From assembly GCA_017541465.1 (NCBI GenBank), contig JAFXYZ010000027.1, positions 1-60,287 on the forward strand: 60,287 nucleotides of DNA, written 5' to 3'. Source of the stretch: a bacterium. GTDB taxonomy: Bacteria > Cyanobacteriota > Vampirovibrionia > Gastranaerophilales > Gastranaerophilaceae. The number at the start of each line of letters is the position of its first letter. The stretch's first letter is position 1. Below are positions 23,374 to 31,734 of this stretch, piece after piece. The position numbers were made by a program, and so were the translations under genes. The notes below the pieces were generated by a model, which had not been told where the DNA came from, made no database searches, and saw only the letters and a list, made by a program, of their open reading frames with translations.

Positions 23374-24249
23374 TTATAATCTCGGTTGATAATACTGAAT
23401 AGGATTATCACCTTTATACTCGGAATTTTTAATATCAACAACTGTGTTATTATCAATAACGAAGGATTTATAGTCTTTACATCTGTTGATAAGAATTTTT
23501 TTGTTATCCATCGGTGACTCTTTTCTTACCAGCCAGAATTTTTTATTTGCCGGGTTATTTACATATTTTGAATAAAGGTTAACGTAAGTAACCTCCATTG
23601 AATCCTTACCGAGATGTGCCGTAGAAACGGGTTTCCCGTAAAGCTGAATAATATCATCAAGAGATAAACCGATTAAGGAATCATTCAAAGGCATCATTTT
23701 GCATGATTTCCAGGTTTCAATAGCCTTCCAGTGTTCGGCATTTTTTAACATCTGTCCCTGCATCTTATAATATGCAATATCGCACTTATTGAACTTCTTA
23801 TAATCATTAAACATATTAAAGGCAGTATAATTCTTTAGTTTAATAGAAAGAGAAACAGGGTTTACCGCATACTGAAAATCGTGCTGCGCGGTATAATCTG
23901 CACCGTGTTCAAGTATAAGTCTGAGCATTTCGACATCATCAGGATTATTTCTGATGACAAGTCTCAATACAGGTGACAGACCTCTTTTAGAACGAAAATC
24001 CGGATCTGCACCATAATCAAGAAGAAGCTGAGCTGCCTTTACATCGTTTTTATCGATTGCCAAAATAAGAGGAGTAAATTCCCCGTCAGAGGTGATAATA
24101 TTAGGATTAGCACCATTCTTAAGTAATTTAAGCAAGTCTCCGTGGTTACCTTTTTCAACCGCTCTCAAAAGACTTGCATCGGATGATTTAGCCATGCATA
24201 CGGGAATCATCAAAAGAATAAATAAAAATAAAATTATAAGTTTCTTCAT
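23374..24249 (-). CDS. Exported ankyrin-repeat protein
   Basis: This protein of about 291 aa starts with a signal peptide (MKKLIILFLFILLMIPVCMA). Ankyrin repeats follow: LLRAVEKGNHGDLLKLLKNG, TPLILAIDKNDVKAAQLLLD, SPVLRLVIRNNPDDVEMLRL and a degenerate fourth. The C-terminal 140 residues have no recognised fold but contain LIGLSLDDIIQLYGKPVS, a pattern seen in small outer-membrane-type domains. The start at 24249 is preferred over 24264 because GGAGTG precedes it by 7 nt. A periplasmic protein-binding role is inference. Confidence 0.8.
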   Translation of the reverse strand: MKKLIILFLFILLMIPVCMAKSSDASLLRAVEKGNHGDLLKLLKNGANPNIITSDGEFTPLILAIDKNDVKAAQLLLDYGADPDFRSKRGLSPVLRLVIRNNPDDVEMLRLILEHGADYTAQHDFQYAVNPVSLSIKLKNYTAFNMFNDYKKFNKCDIAYYKMQGQMLKNAEHWKAIETWKSCKMMPLNDSLIGLSLDDIIQLYGKPVSTAHLGKDSMEVTYVNLYSKYVNNPANKKFWLVRKESPMDNKKILINRCKDYKSFVIDNNTVVDIKNSEYKGDNPIQYYQPRL

Positions 24250-24364
24250 TTTCACTCCAAACATTATATATTATATAATATTTTTTATTATCCTGCCAGA
24301 CATCATAAAAATGGTGTATTTATTATATAATAAAAATTGGTCGAACATGACAAAATGATTAAAA

Positions 24365-25720
24365 ATGGAAAACGGAACAAAAGATTTAACACAGGGTAAT
24401 CTCTTAAAAACGCTTTTATTATTTGCGTTTCCGTATATTGTAGCAAATTTTCTTCAGGCACTCTACGGCGCAACGGACATCTTTGTCACAGGTCATTTTT
24501 GCAAAAGCTCAACTGTTTCAGCGGTTGCACTCTCAAGTTACCTTATGCAGACCATTACCTTCCTCTCAACAGGCTTTACAGTCAGCGCAACGATTTTAAT
24601 CGGCAATTACTTCGGTGCAAAAAAATATGACGATATACAGAAAATAATAAATACAACTCTGTATATTTTCACAATATTTTCGCTGATAATGACTTTTCTG
24701 CTTTTATTTTTCGCGAGTGACTTATTATCACTTTTAAAAACTCCCCCTGAAGCCATTGAAGAAGCCATAAGTTATACAAGATACTGCGCCTTCGGAATTA
24801 TATTTATAGTATTTTTCAACCTGATAAGCTCGATTTTAAGAGGAGTTGGGAACTCAACCGCCCCGATGGTATTTGTCGGAATAAGTTCATTTTTAAACCT
24901 CATTTTAAATGTAATATTAATAGGATATTTTAATTTAGGGGCTGTCGGGGCTGCGCTTGCAACAGTCATTTCTCAGGCGGTAAGTGTTACAATCGCGATT
25001 TTATACATAAAAAGAGGAAACTTCGTTTTCAGCATAAAATTCAGACATATAAAATACTATAAAGAAATAGCAATGAGAATTTTTAAGCTCGGACTTCCTT
25101 TATCTCTTCAGGACACTATTATGCCCATATCCTTTATGGTTTTATACACTCTCTCAAATTCAATGGGAGTAGCCGAGTCCGCCGCATACGGTACAATAAC
25201 AAGATTAAATGCTTTTCTGATGCTTCCCGCAGGTTCTTTTGCAATGGCGCTCACTGTTGTAGCGGCACAAAATATGGGGGCACAAAAATTTGACAGAGCA
25301 TATAGAGCCCTCGGGTACTCAATATCCGTCTCATTTTTCTTCGGAATAGTATTCTTTATCTGGCAGCAGGTTATCCCCGAAAGCGCAGTTTCAATCTTCT
25401 CAAAGGATACATCTATTATAGATGCCGGCTCAGATTTCCTTCGTTCCTTCAGTTACGATTACCTTCTGGTTCCGTTCGTATTCTGTCTGCACGGTTTCCT
25501 GAACGGGCTCGGAAGAACAATGTTCAGCTCGGTAAATAACACCATAGGGGCATTTTTAATAAGAATACCGGCAGGTTTTTACTTTGGAACAATGGCAGGT
25601 GCGACACTGTTTAACATCGGTATAGCAGCGCCATTAACCTCCGTCATAACAATTACAAGCGCAGGAATTTATATTCTTGCTTTAAAGAAGAAGAATAAAC
25701 TGTTTTCCACTATGCCTTAA
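24365..25720 (+). CDS. MATE-family efflux transporter
   Basis: A 451-aa inner-membrane exporter with twelve predicted helices in two MatE halves. The first half starts LLKTLLLFAFPYIVANFLQALYG-type sequence, including the residues typical of helix 1 and ATDIFVTGHF. The second half starts MRIFKLGLPLSLQDT. It most resembles DinF/NorM-like Na+ or H+ antiporters; the substrate is not predictable. The start has no good ribosome site; TATATAAT-like boxes lie about 40 nt upstream in the divergent gap to the ankyrin gene. Its end overlaps the convergent gene by 11 nt. Confidence 0.92.
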   Translation: MENGTKDLTQGNLLKTLLLFAFPYIVANFLQALYGATDIFVTGHFCKSSTVSAVALSSYLMQTITFLSTGFTVSATILIGNYFGAKKYDDIQKIINTTLYIFTIFSLIMTFLLLFFASDLLSLLKTPPEAIEEAISYTRYCAFGIIFIVFFNLISSILRGVGNSTAPMVFVGISSFLNLILNVILIGYFNLGAVGAALATVISQAVSVTIAILYIKRGNFVFSIKFRHIKYYKEIAMRIFKLGLPLSLQDTIMPISFMVLYTLSNSMGVAESAAYGTITRLNAFLMLPAGSFAMALTVVAAQNMGAQKFDRAYRALGYSISVSFFFGIVFFIWQQVIPESAVSIFSKDTSIIDAGSDFLRSFSYDYLLVPFVFCLHGFLNGLGRTMFSSVNNTIGAFLIRIPAGFYFGTMAGATLFNIGIAAPLTSVITITSAGIYILALKKKNKLFSTMP

Positions 25721-26336
25721 CGTTTTCAAGTTTAGGGGAAGCGGGAGTAAGGTTTGAAACGTTATTAGCCTGGGGTTTTTGTTCACCTTTTTTTCTGCCC
25801 GTTATCCTGTTTGCGATAGGATTTAAAAGTATAGGACCTATAAATCTGTAGATAGTAGCAAAGACAACAAGTGTCTTTAAGTTCTTCAGACCGTTGAGAG
25901 AATTTTTAAGAACGGTCGGATCCATAGAAGGATTTGCCGCCTTAAAGGTCTTTGAGAAATTATCTATACCTTTATTTACGACATTATCAAGGGTATAAGC
26001 CCCGATAGCAGAGAAGGCGGTAACGAGAGCCTGGTAATAAACCTCTGTTTTCTTCTGCTCCTTGCTGATTTTATCGTTTCTCATAGCGCCGACAACATAG
26101 AAGGTGGAAAGCCATAAACTCTCTGCCGCTATTAAGTGGGGAAGATATTTTTGACTCTTTGCAAGTCCTTTCGTAAGTTTTGCAAAGCCGTTTGTATCAA
26201 CGACTTTAGAAATACCGCCTGCAAGTACATCAGTGAGTTTATTATAGGCATTTGCGCCTAAGCCCTTAAAAGACTGTTGTTTTGAAGGGTTGATAACAGT
26301 TTTGTTAATTTGGGGTGTAAAAGGTGTAATATTCAT
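25710..26336 (-). CDS. Lineage-type unknown membrane-associated protein with SFKGLG motif (paralog B)
   Basis: This 208-aa protein begins MNITPFTPQINK and has SFKGLG at residues 22-27, then hydrophobic helical segments (about 70-90, 105-125 and 155-175: LKTLVVFATIYRFIGPILL). It has a basic, Gln/Asn/Pro-rich C terminus. It shares its layout (M-x-I start, about 20-35 residues, SFKGLG, membrane-like body, polar tail) with the gene directly upstream, so the two look like diverged tandem paralogs. Start and upstream stop share one base (26336). Function unknown. Confidence 0.65.
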   Translation of the reverse strand: MNITPFTPQINKTVINPSKQQSFKGLGANAYNKLTDVLAGGISKVVDTNGFAKLTKGLAKSQKYLPHLIAAESLWLSTFYVVGAMRNDKISKEQKKTEVYYQALVTAFSAIGAYTLDNVVNKGIDNFSKTFKAANPSMDPTVLKNSLNGLKNLKTLVVFATIYRFIGPILLNPIANRITGRKKGEQKPQANNVSNLTPASPKLENVKA

Positions 26337-27022
26337 TAGTTACCCCCTTTCTCAAATTTAGAGGGAGCAGGTAGTTTAGGCTGTTGCACCTCTTGTTGTA
26401 CTTGTTTGGTGTTCTCATTCTTTTGAGCTTCATCCTTATTCTTTCTTATACCGAACATGGCAAGCATAGGAGGAACAAGTGCAACGGTTGCCATGGCCCT
26501 GAGGGGCATAAATACGGGCTGATGAATTCTCTTAGCAAGCTCTTTAAATACTTTTCCGTCTCTGACAGCTAACTGCTCAGCATGTTTTTGGAGATATTTA
26601 AATGAGCCGTCAGGAAGTTTTGTTGTCATTATTTTATCTACAGCATCAGATATAGGGTGAGCGAAACAGACTGTAAACAGAAAACCTAAAGCCCCTGAGG
26701 CTGCTGCGTGAGCTGCTCTAAACTTATTTTTATCCTTTTCGACTTCTGTTTTGGCAGGTGTCATAAGAGTTACTGCCGGTCTTAAAAGACAAGTTATCAA
26801 AAGAGCATACATCGCTTCTATTACGAGTGTATTTTTATTTGAATATAATAATAAATTTTTAAATCCTTTAGATCTTGCTAACTTCTGAGCTATCGCGCCT
26901 TCACCTAAACCCTTGAAGGAGGGAACAGAATTTTGTTTCACATTATTATTTATCGGTACTTCCTTTGGAACTGCCGTTCGTTTGGGGTAGCTGTCGGTTA
27001 GTGTAATCGGGTTAATCTGCAT
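26336..27022 (-). CDS. Lineage-type unknown membrane-associated protein with SFKGLG motif (paralog A)
   Basis: This 228-aa protein begins MQINPITLTDSY and has PSFKGLGEGA at residues 34-43. Hydrophobic segments follow at about 66-85 (VIEAMYALLITCLLRPAVTL), 110-128 (GALGFLFTVCFAHPIS) and 172-192 (RAMATVALVPPMLAMFGI). The C-terminal 30 residues are Lys/Glu/Gln/Pro-rich. First gene of a two-gene unit with the next paralog. No known domain is recognised. The short motif near the N terminus, after a disordered-looking lead, looks like a sorting or docking signal; that is inference. Confidence 0.65.
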   Translation of the reverse strand: MQINPITLTDSYPKRTAVPKEVPINNNVKQNSVPSFKGLGEGAIAQKLARSKGFKNLLLYSNKNTLVIEAMYALLITCLLRPAVTLMTPAKTEVEKDKNKFRAAHAAASGALGFLFTVCFAHPISDAVDKIMTTKLPDGSFKYLQKHAEQLAVRDGKVFKELAKRIHQPVFMPLRAMATVALVPPMLAMFGIRKNKDEAQKNENTKQVQQEVQQPKLPAPSKFEKGGN

Positions 27023-27095
27023 TTCTCTGTTTCCTTATAGTGTTTATATAAAACTTCATTTGAATATTTTTTGCTAGTGTAAAAAAATAATATAT

Positions 27096-27126
27096 AAAAA
27101 AGAAAAAGCACAAACGTGCTTTTTCT
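27096..27126 (-). terminator. Rho-independent terminator after the 77-aa Cys-containing gene
   Basis: A perfect 11-bp stem (AGAAAAAGCAC / GTGCTTTTTCT, 27101-27111 and 27116-27126), 4-nt loop, with a T run on the minus strand after it. It lies 8 nt beyond the stop of the minus-strand gene at 27135. Confidence 0.8.
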
Positions 27127-27134
27127 TCTTCATT

Positions 27135-27368
27135 CTAATTCGTTCCACCGCCTGCTGAGTACATCACACCGAGTCTTGCGCAGTTGTCGCGGTAATTGCT
27201 CTCGGTTTTATCCGGCTCAGACTTCACAAACTTGTCCTGACACTCCGCAGCCTTATTACCTTCTGATTTCTCATTCGGTATCGGCGGTTTTGTCGGACTC
27301 GCCCCTTTGTTGTACGCACAACTTGGAGAAGTGCATATCTGATATCCTGTTATCTGCGGAATATTCAT
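27135..27368 (-). CDS. Small 77-aa Cys-containing unknown protein
   Basis: Starts MNIPQITGYQICTSPSCAYN. Four Cys (about residues 12, 17, 43 and 63) are spread over a polar, Lys/Ser/Pro-rich chain with no membrane segment. CAGGAGAA is a strong ribosome site, a terminator follows, and the gene lies 13 nt after the Glu/Lys-rich gene, so the pair is probably one transcript. The N terminus resembles the 77-aa protein at 56827-57060 (M-x-I-x-x...Cys, G-rich, similar size), but overall similarity is low. Function unknown. Confidence 0.6.
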   Translation of the reverse strand: MNIPQITGYQICTSPSCAYNKGASPTKPPIPNEKSEGNKAAECQDKFVKSEPDKTESNYRDNCARLGVMYSAGGGTN

Positions 27369-27381
27369 TTCGTTCTCCTGT

Positions 27382-27876
27382 CTAATTTACTGAGCCTGCT
27401 GAAGATTTTGCAACAGTTTGTTCGGCATTTGTAACTTCTATATTTTTCTTCTTAAATAAATTTTTGAAGAAATTCTTTACTTTGTCAATTATATTTGTTT
27501 TTTTCTTTACATTTTCATCGTCTGAAGGTTTCTGTTCCGCATTTTCAGGAGCCTGAGGAATTTCATCCTTTACTTCTTCTTTTACTTCTTCAGTTTCTTT
27601 GACTTCGGCTTCCGGTTCAGGTTTTTCTTCTGCGATAACTTCTTCTTTAACCTCTTCAGCTTTAACTTCTTCAGGCTTAACCGCGGGAGTTTTCACAAAA
27701 GTATCGTCTGATTTAACTTCAGGCTTAACTTCTTTATCAGCTGATGGTACAAAAGAATCCTTCTGAGGCTGCATCGCTAATTGTGCGAACTGTGAATTAT
27801 CAGACTTTGGCATATCCTGTTTGGCTAAAAACTGTGCCATAAAATCGTTGTTAGAATTAATATTGTCAATTTTCAT
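27382..27876 (-). CDS. Glu/Lys-rich low-complexity protein
   Basis: This 164-aa protein starts MKIDNINSNNDFMAQFLAKQ. Residues 45-125 are built of EVK, EEV and KPE repeats and are probably disordered. A short basic amphipathic helix follows (about 130-146: IIDKVKNFFKNLFKKK), which could bind membrane or nucleic acid. The ending is AGSVN. The M-K-I-D-x-I start matches the other lineage-type unknown genes nearby. Divergent from the GGDEF gene. No function can be assigned. Confidence 0.6.
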   Translation of the reverse strand: MKIDNINSNNDFMAQFLAKQDMPKSDNSQFAQLAMQPQKDSFVPSADKEVKPEVKSDDTFVKTPAVKPEEVKAEEVKEEVIAEEKPEPEAEVKETEEVKEEVKDEIPQAPENAEQKPSDDENVKKKTNIIDKVKNFFKNLFKKKNIEVTNAEQTVAKSSAGSVN

Positions 27877-27975
27877 CTTACACCTAAAAATCTATACTCA
27901 CTCAAAAATCGTAAACTTAAAAATTTGACTATATTTAAAGATATATTTACAATAAGTAATAAACAGGGGAAATGT

Positions 27976-29850
27976 ATGCCAAATAAGATAAAAGAAGACT
28001 TTTCATTTAAAATTATATTATTAATTTCAATAATTATTCTCATTTCGGCATGTTTTCTTTCTGAGAAAACAATATCAAAACTTCCCCTTTTTAATACCAC
28101 CTCTCTTATCACCACAACCGAAGCAAAGACCTTTGATTTAAGACAAAGATACCTCTCAAACTTCAGAAAGCCCTCAGATGAAATCATAATAATCTGCGTG
28201 GATAACCACAGTTTTGAATATATGACAAAAAAATTCGGCTACTGGCCCATGCCAAGAAGTGTATACACGGATATGATTGAATACGTTATGAAACAAAACC
28301 CCAGGGTTTTTGGTATAGATATTCAGTTTACGGGGGAATGGACAAACAGACCTCAGGATGACATAAACCTCGCAAGAGCCTTTGAAAAATATGATAATAT
28401 CTTCTCTGCCCTGTATTTTGATGATGCCCCGAGTTCAAAAAGAACACCTCAAAACATCAGTGAAAAACACTCAAGCAATCTAAAAATCAAGTCAGATTAT
28501 TTTGAGCCCTATTACCCCAAAAACTTCAGAGCCTCATATCCGCTCATGCTGGAAATCGGAAATCTTGCGAATGTAAACATTAATGACTATTACGATGGTA
28601 TTGTAAGAGCCCTTCCGATGTTCGTTGAATACCCCGTATATGACGAAAATCTCAATATTACAGGTTCAAGATACTACCCTAATCTTGCTCTTCGGATAGT
28701 TTCAAAATATGCAGGGCATAACTATAAAGGTTATTTGATAGATAAAAACAATAATATTATTGTCGGAAATAAAAAAATACCGATGAAATCAAACACAGAG
28801 GTCGTTTTAAACTGGTATTACAAAATAAATGCAAATCAGGATAATATTTATACTTCTTTTTATAAAACAGTTCCCTTTAAAGACCTCTATGACGATATTG
28901 AACGTGCCAAAAACGGCGAAGCGACAAGGCTTGACAATGATTTATTCAGGGATAAAGTTGTTCTTTTCGGCTTTACCTCTGAATCCCTGTTCGATTTAAA
29001 AACGACACCCGTTGAAAAATACCTTCCGGGGGTTGAATTATACGGAATTTTCACAAACAATTTTATTGATAACTCTTTTATCGTGAAGGTTAATGAAAAA
29101 CAAACTTTAATTTTATCTCTTCTAATATTTTCAATTCTCTTTACCGGGTTTTATTACTATAAACCAAACCTTCAGAAACTCACATGTTTTATTGGCCTGG
29201 TAACAGGATATATTATTCTATCTTACCTTCTGATGTTTTATAAATATCTCTGGCTTCCTTTGATTTTGCCTTTATTTTCTATTATTTTATCTTACCTTCT
29301 CGCTCTTGTTCTCAACTATTTCACAAAATCAAAGGACTATGACAGGCTTTATAAACTTGTTAATATAGATGATTTGACGGGGTTGTACAACAAAAGATTT
29401 TTCACGAAGCACATGGAAATGAATATAGAATACTCCTCAGTCTATAAAAAGCCGTTTTCTCTTATTATGATTGATATAGACCACTTTAAAAAATTCAACG
29501 ATACTTTTGGACACCTCTCAGGTGACTGCGTATTAAAACAGGTCGCAGGGTATTTAAAGGAAGTAACCGGGGATAAAGGTGTTGTTTGCAGGTATGGGGG
29601 CGAAGAAATGTGCGTAATTCTTCCTCATACAAACTTTGATGATGCCGAAAAACACGCATGGGAACTTTGCAAGAAGATAGCCACCTCCGAATTTATTCTC
29701 GCTGACGGACAAAAAACAAGTGTAACAATAAGTTTAGGAGTAAGCGAATACCCTTCGAGCGCAACAACGACAATAAAACTCGTAGAAGTAGCGGACAGAG
29801 GACTATATTTCGCAAAAGAACACGGACGAAACCAGGTAGGAAAAAGCTAA
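27976..29850 (+). CDS. CHASE2-GGDEF diguanylate cyclase
   Basis: A membrane sensor predicted to make cyclic di-GMP. One N-terminal helix precedes an extracytoplasmic CHASE2 domain (FDLRQRYLSN..., IIICVDNHS, YWPMPRSVY, VFGIDIQF). Three closely spaced helices follow, then a GGDEF domain with DDLTGLYNKRFF, MIDIDHFKKFNDTFGHLSGD and the active-site motif GGEEM in CRYGGEEMCVIL. The last motif residue is Met instead of Phe, usually tolerated. The RxxD inhibitory site before it is not present at the usual spacing. The start at 27976 is chosen because CAGGGGA precedes it; the longer frame begins with a TTG at 27925 without a ribosome site. It overlaps lplA by 4 nt at the end. Confidence 0.9.
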   Translation: MPNKIKEDFSFKIILLISIIILISACFLSEKTISKLPLFNTTSLITTTEAKTFDLRQRYLSNFRKPSDEIIIICVDNHSFEYMTKKFGYWPMPRSVYTDMIEYVMKQNPRVFGIDIQFTGEWTNRPQDDINLARAFEKYDNIFSALYFDDAPSSKRTPQNISEKHSSNLKIKSDYFEPYYPKNFRASYPLMLEIGNLANVNINDYYDGIVRALPMFVEYPVYDENLNITGSRYYPNLALRIVSKYAGHNYKGYLIDKNNNIIVGNKKIPMKSNTEVVLNWYYKINANQDNIYTSFYKTVPFKDLYDDIERAKNGEATRLDNDLFRDKVVLFGFTSESLFDLKTTPVEKYLPGVELYGIFTNNFIDNSFIVKVNEKQTLILSLLIFSILFTGFYYYKPNLQKLTCFIGLVTGYIILSYLLMFYKYLWLPLILPLFSIILSYLLALVLNYFTKSKDYDRLYKLVNIDDLTGLYNKRFFTKHMEMNIEYSSVYKKPFSLIMIDIDHFKKFNDTFGHLSGDCVLKQVAGYLKEVTGDKGVVCRYGGEEMCVILPHTNFDDAEKHAWELCKKIATSEFILADGQKTSVTISLGVSEYPSSATTTIKLVEVADRGLYFAKEHGRNQVGKS

Positions 29851-30863
29851 ACGGCTATTTCATCAAACAGTTTTCTCAAATCAATATAAACCTTATTCTT
29901 TTTAGCATTTGTCGTTTTATTAATCAGCTCTTTAAATATTCTGTCAAGGTTATCAGAGTTAATTATCTGATGAAGTAAAGCCTTTTTGAGAAGAGGAGGA
30001 ATGTCAAAATAAAGAGTGTCTGAGTAAACATCAATATCAGCGATATAATTACCCGTCAGGCAGAGGTTAATATTTATGCTTCCCCACTCAAACCTGTCGT
30101 ATAACTCCAAATCAGCATCAAACTTAGGGTTAAAAATCCAGTCGGAGGAGGTTAGTAATTTAATATTCTTTTCAAAATCGTCCTGCGAAAATTCTGGGTA
30201 ATAGCAAACATCTGAAGAAGGAAAACAACTCAAAAACTCAGATGAGATTTCCTCCGATAAAATATCAGAATTGATTTTATCATTTAGTTCAGTAAGGTTG
30301 ATAACCCGAGAGCGGACGGAATCAACTCCTTTAGCTTTTAATTTGTTTATATCGGGGGTTAAAGCGCCAAAAATAAGGTCAGGTTTTGTATTAATCAGTA
30401 AAGTCCCATGGTGAAGAGAGGCATATTTTGAATTATAAAAAGCACTCCCCGAAAACTTTTTCCCATCAACTGTCAAATCATTTCTTCCTGAGAGCTCAGA
30501 AGAAATTCCGAAATTAAAAAGCGCATTTTGGATAATTTTATAGTTATTTTTTAAATTATGAAGATCGGAAGATGAAATAAAAGAAAAATTAAGGTTTCCT
30601 ATGTCGTGAAAAACAGCACCGCCACCCGTAAGTCGTCTTGAAATTAAGATTTTATTATCATGGCAGAATTTTAAATTACATTCAGAGTAAACATTCTGGT
30701 TTCTTCCGAGAACTATTGTCTTGTCGTTTTTCCATAAAAACAGAGCAAGAGAAGACTCTCTTTCCTCTTTAAATTTGTGCTCAATAAATTTATACATGGA
30801 AAATTCAAGAGCAAGGTTCTGAAAAACATCACTGTTCTTAGATTTTACTATATAAACCTTCAC
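29847..30863 (-). CDS. lplA: Lipoate-protein ligase A
   Basis: A 338-aa enzyme attaching free lipoate to E2 or GcvH proteins via lipoyl-AMP. The N-terminal BPL/LplA catalytic domain has NLALEFSMYKF, the RRLTGGGAVFHDIGNLNFSF motif (lipoate-binding loop) and the catalytic Lys in LTVDGKKFSGSAFY. LHHGTLLI is also typical. The C-terminal accessory domain (about 255-338) is present, so one protein should do both activation and transfer. It overlaps folD by 4 nt (start at 30863, folD stop at 30860), so it is the last gene of the leftward folD unit. Confidence 0.92.
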   Translation of the reverse strand: MKVYIVKSKNSDVFQNLALEFSMYKFIEHKFKEERESSLALFLWKNDKTIVLGRNQNVYSECNLKFCHDNKILISRRLTGGGAVFHDIGNLNFSFISSSDLHNLKNNYKIIQNALFNFGISSELSGRNDLTVDGKKFSGSAFYNSKYASLHHGTLLINTKPDLIFGALTPDINKLKAKGVDSVRSRVINLTELNDKINSDILSEEISSEFLSCFPSSDVCYYPEFSQDDFEKNIKLLTSSDWIFNPKFDADLELYDRFEWGSININLCLTGNYIADIDVYSDTLYFDIPPLLKKALLHQIINSDNLDRIFKELINKTTNAKKNKVYIDLRKLFDEIAV

Positions 30864-31726
30864 CTTAAATCTCCGTACTGAGCCCTGATTTTTTGGTGAA
30901 AATTATATAATTCATAAGTATTTTCAAGAAGCATGGCGATGGTTATAGGTCCTATACCTTTTGGAACCGGGGTAATATAAGATGTCATATCCTTAACACC
31001 ATCAAAATCGACATCCCCTGTGATTTTACCCTCAACCCTGTTTATTCCGACATCGATGATGACAGGATTTCCCGAAATATAAGATGAATCAATTAAATGC
31101 GGTTTACCGACAGCGCAGACAATAATATCAGCCTTTTTGGTAATATCGCGTAAATTTTGTGTTTTACTGTGGGCAAGTGTAACAGTTGCATTTTCTCTCT
31201 GAAGAAGCAGAGCCATAGGCTTTCCGACTATTAAAGAACGTCCTATCACAACGGCATTTCTGCCTTCAAGAGGGATATTGTAGTGCTTTAAAAGTTTTAT
31301 TATACCTTTTGGGGTGCAGGGAAGAGAGACAGGCTCAGAGCCCGAAAACAGTAAACCTAAGTTATAGGGTGAAAAGCCGTCAACATCTTTTATCGGCGAA
31401 ATTGCCTGAAGAACTGAAGATTTATTAATATGATCAGGAAGAGGAAGCTGAACTAAAATAGCATCAATGGTTTCATCTCTGTTCAAAATCTCAATCTGAT
31501 TTAAAAGATTAATATCTGAAGTATCTTTAGGAAGCTCAATAGTTATTGAATCTATTCCGACACGTTTTGCTGCAAGTTGTTTATTTTTGACATAGATCTG
31601 GCTCGCAGGGTTATCACCGACAATAACAACGGCAAGTTTAGGCTTAGAGGGAAGTGATAAAATTTTTTCTCTCAATTCCTCTTCAATTTTTAGTGCAAAA
31701 CCTTTTCCGTCTAATATTACTGTCAT
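30860..31726 (-). CDS. folD: Bifunctional methylene-THF dehydrogenase/cyclohydrolase
   Basis: A 288-aa FolD: 5,10-methylene-THF to 5,10-methenyl-THF (NADP) and then to 10-formyl-THF. Catalytic Lys lies in YVKNKQLAAKRVGI; ILVQLPLPDH binds folate; the NADP fold has AVVIGRSLIVGKPMALLL; VDFDGV and the C-terminal PVPKGIGPITIAMLLENT are standard. Its product feeds Fmt (37327-38277) and interlocks with GlyA (34426-35685), both in this window. It is 8 nt downstream of the CooC-like gene. Confidence 0.96.
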   Translation of the reverse strand: MTVILDGKGFALKIEEELREKILSLPSKPKLAVVIVGDNPASQIYVKNKQLAAKRVGIDSITIELPKDTSDINLLNQIEILNRDETIDAILVQLPLPDHINKSSVLQAISPIKDVDGFSPYNLGLLFSGSEPVSLPCTPKGIIKLLKHYNIPLEGRNAVVIGRSLIVGKPMALLLQRENATVTLAHSKTQNLRDITKKADIIVCAVGKPHLIDSSYISGNPVIIDVGINRVEGKITGDVDFDGVKDMTSYITPVPKGIGPITIAMLLENTYELYNFHQKIRAQYGDLR

Positions 31727-31734
31727 CTTAACTC

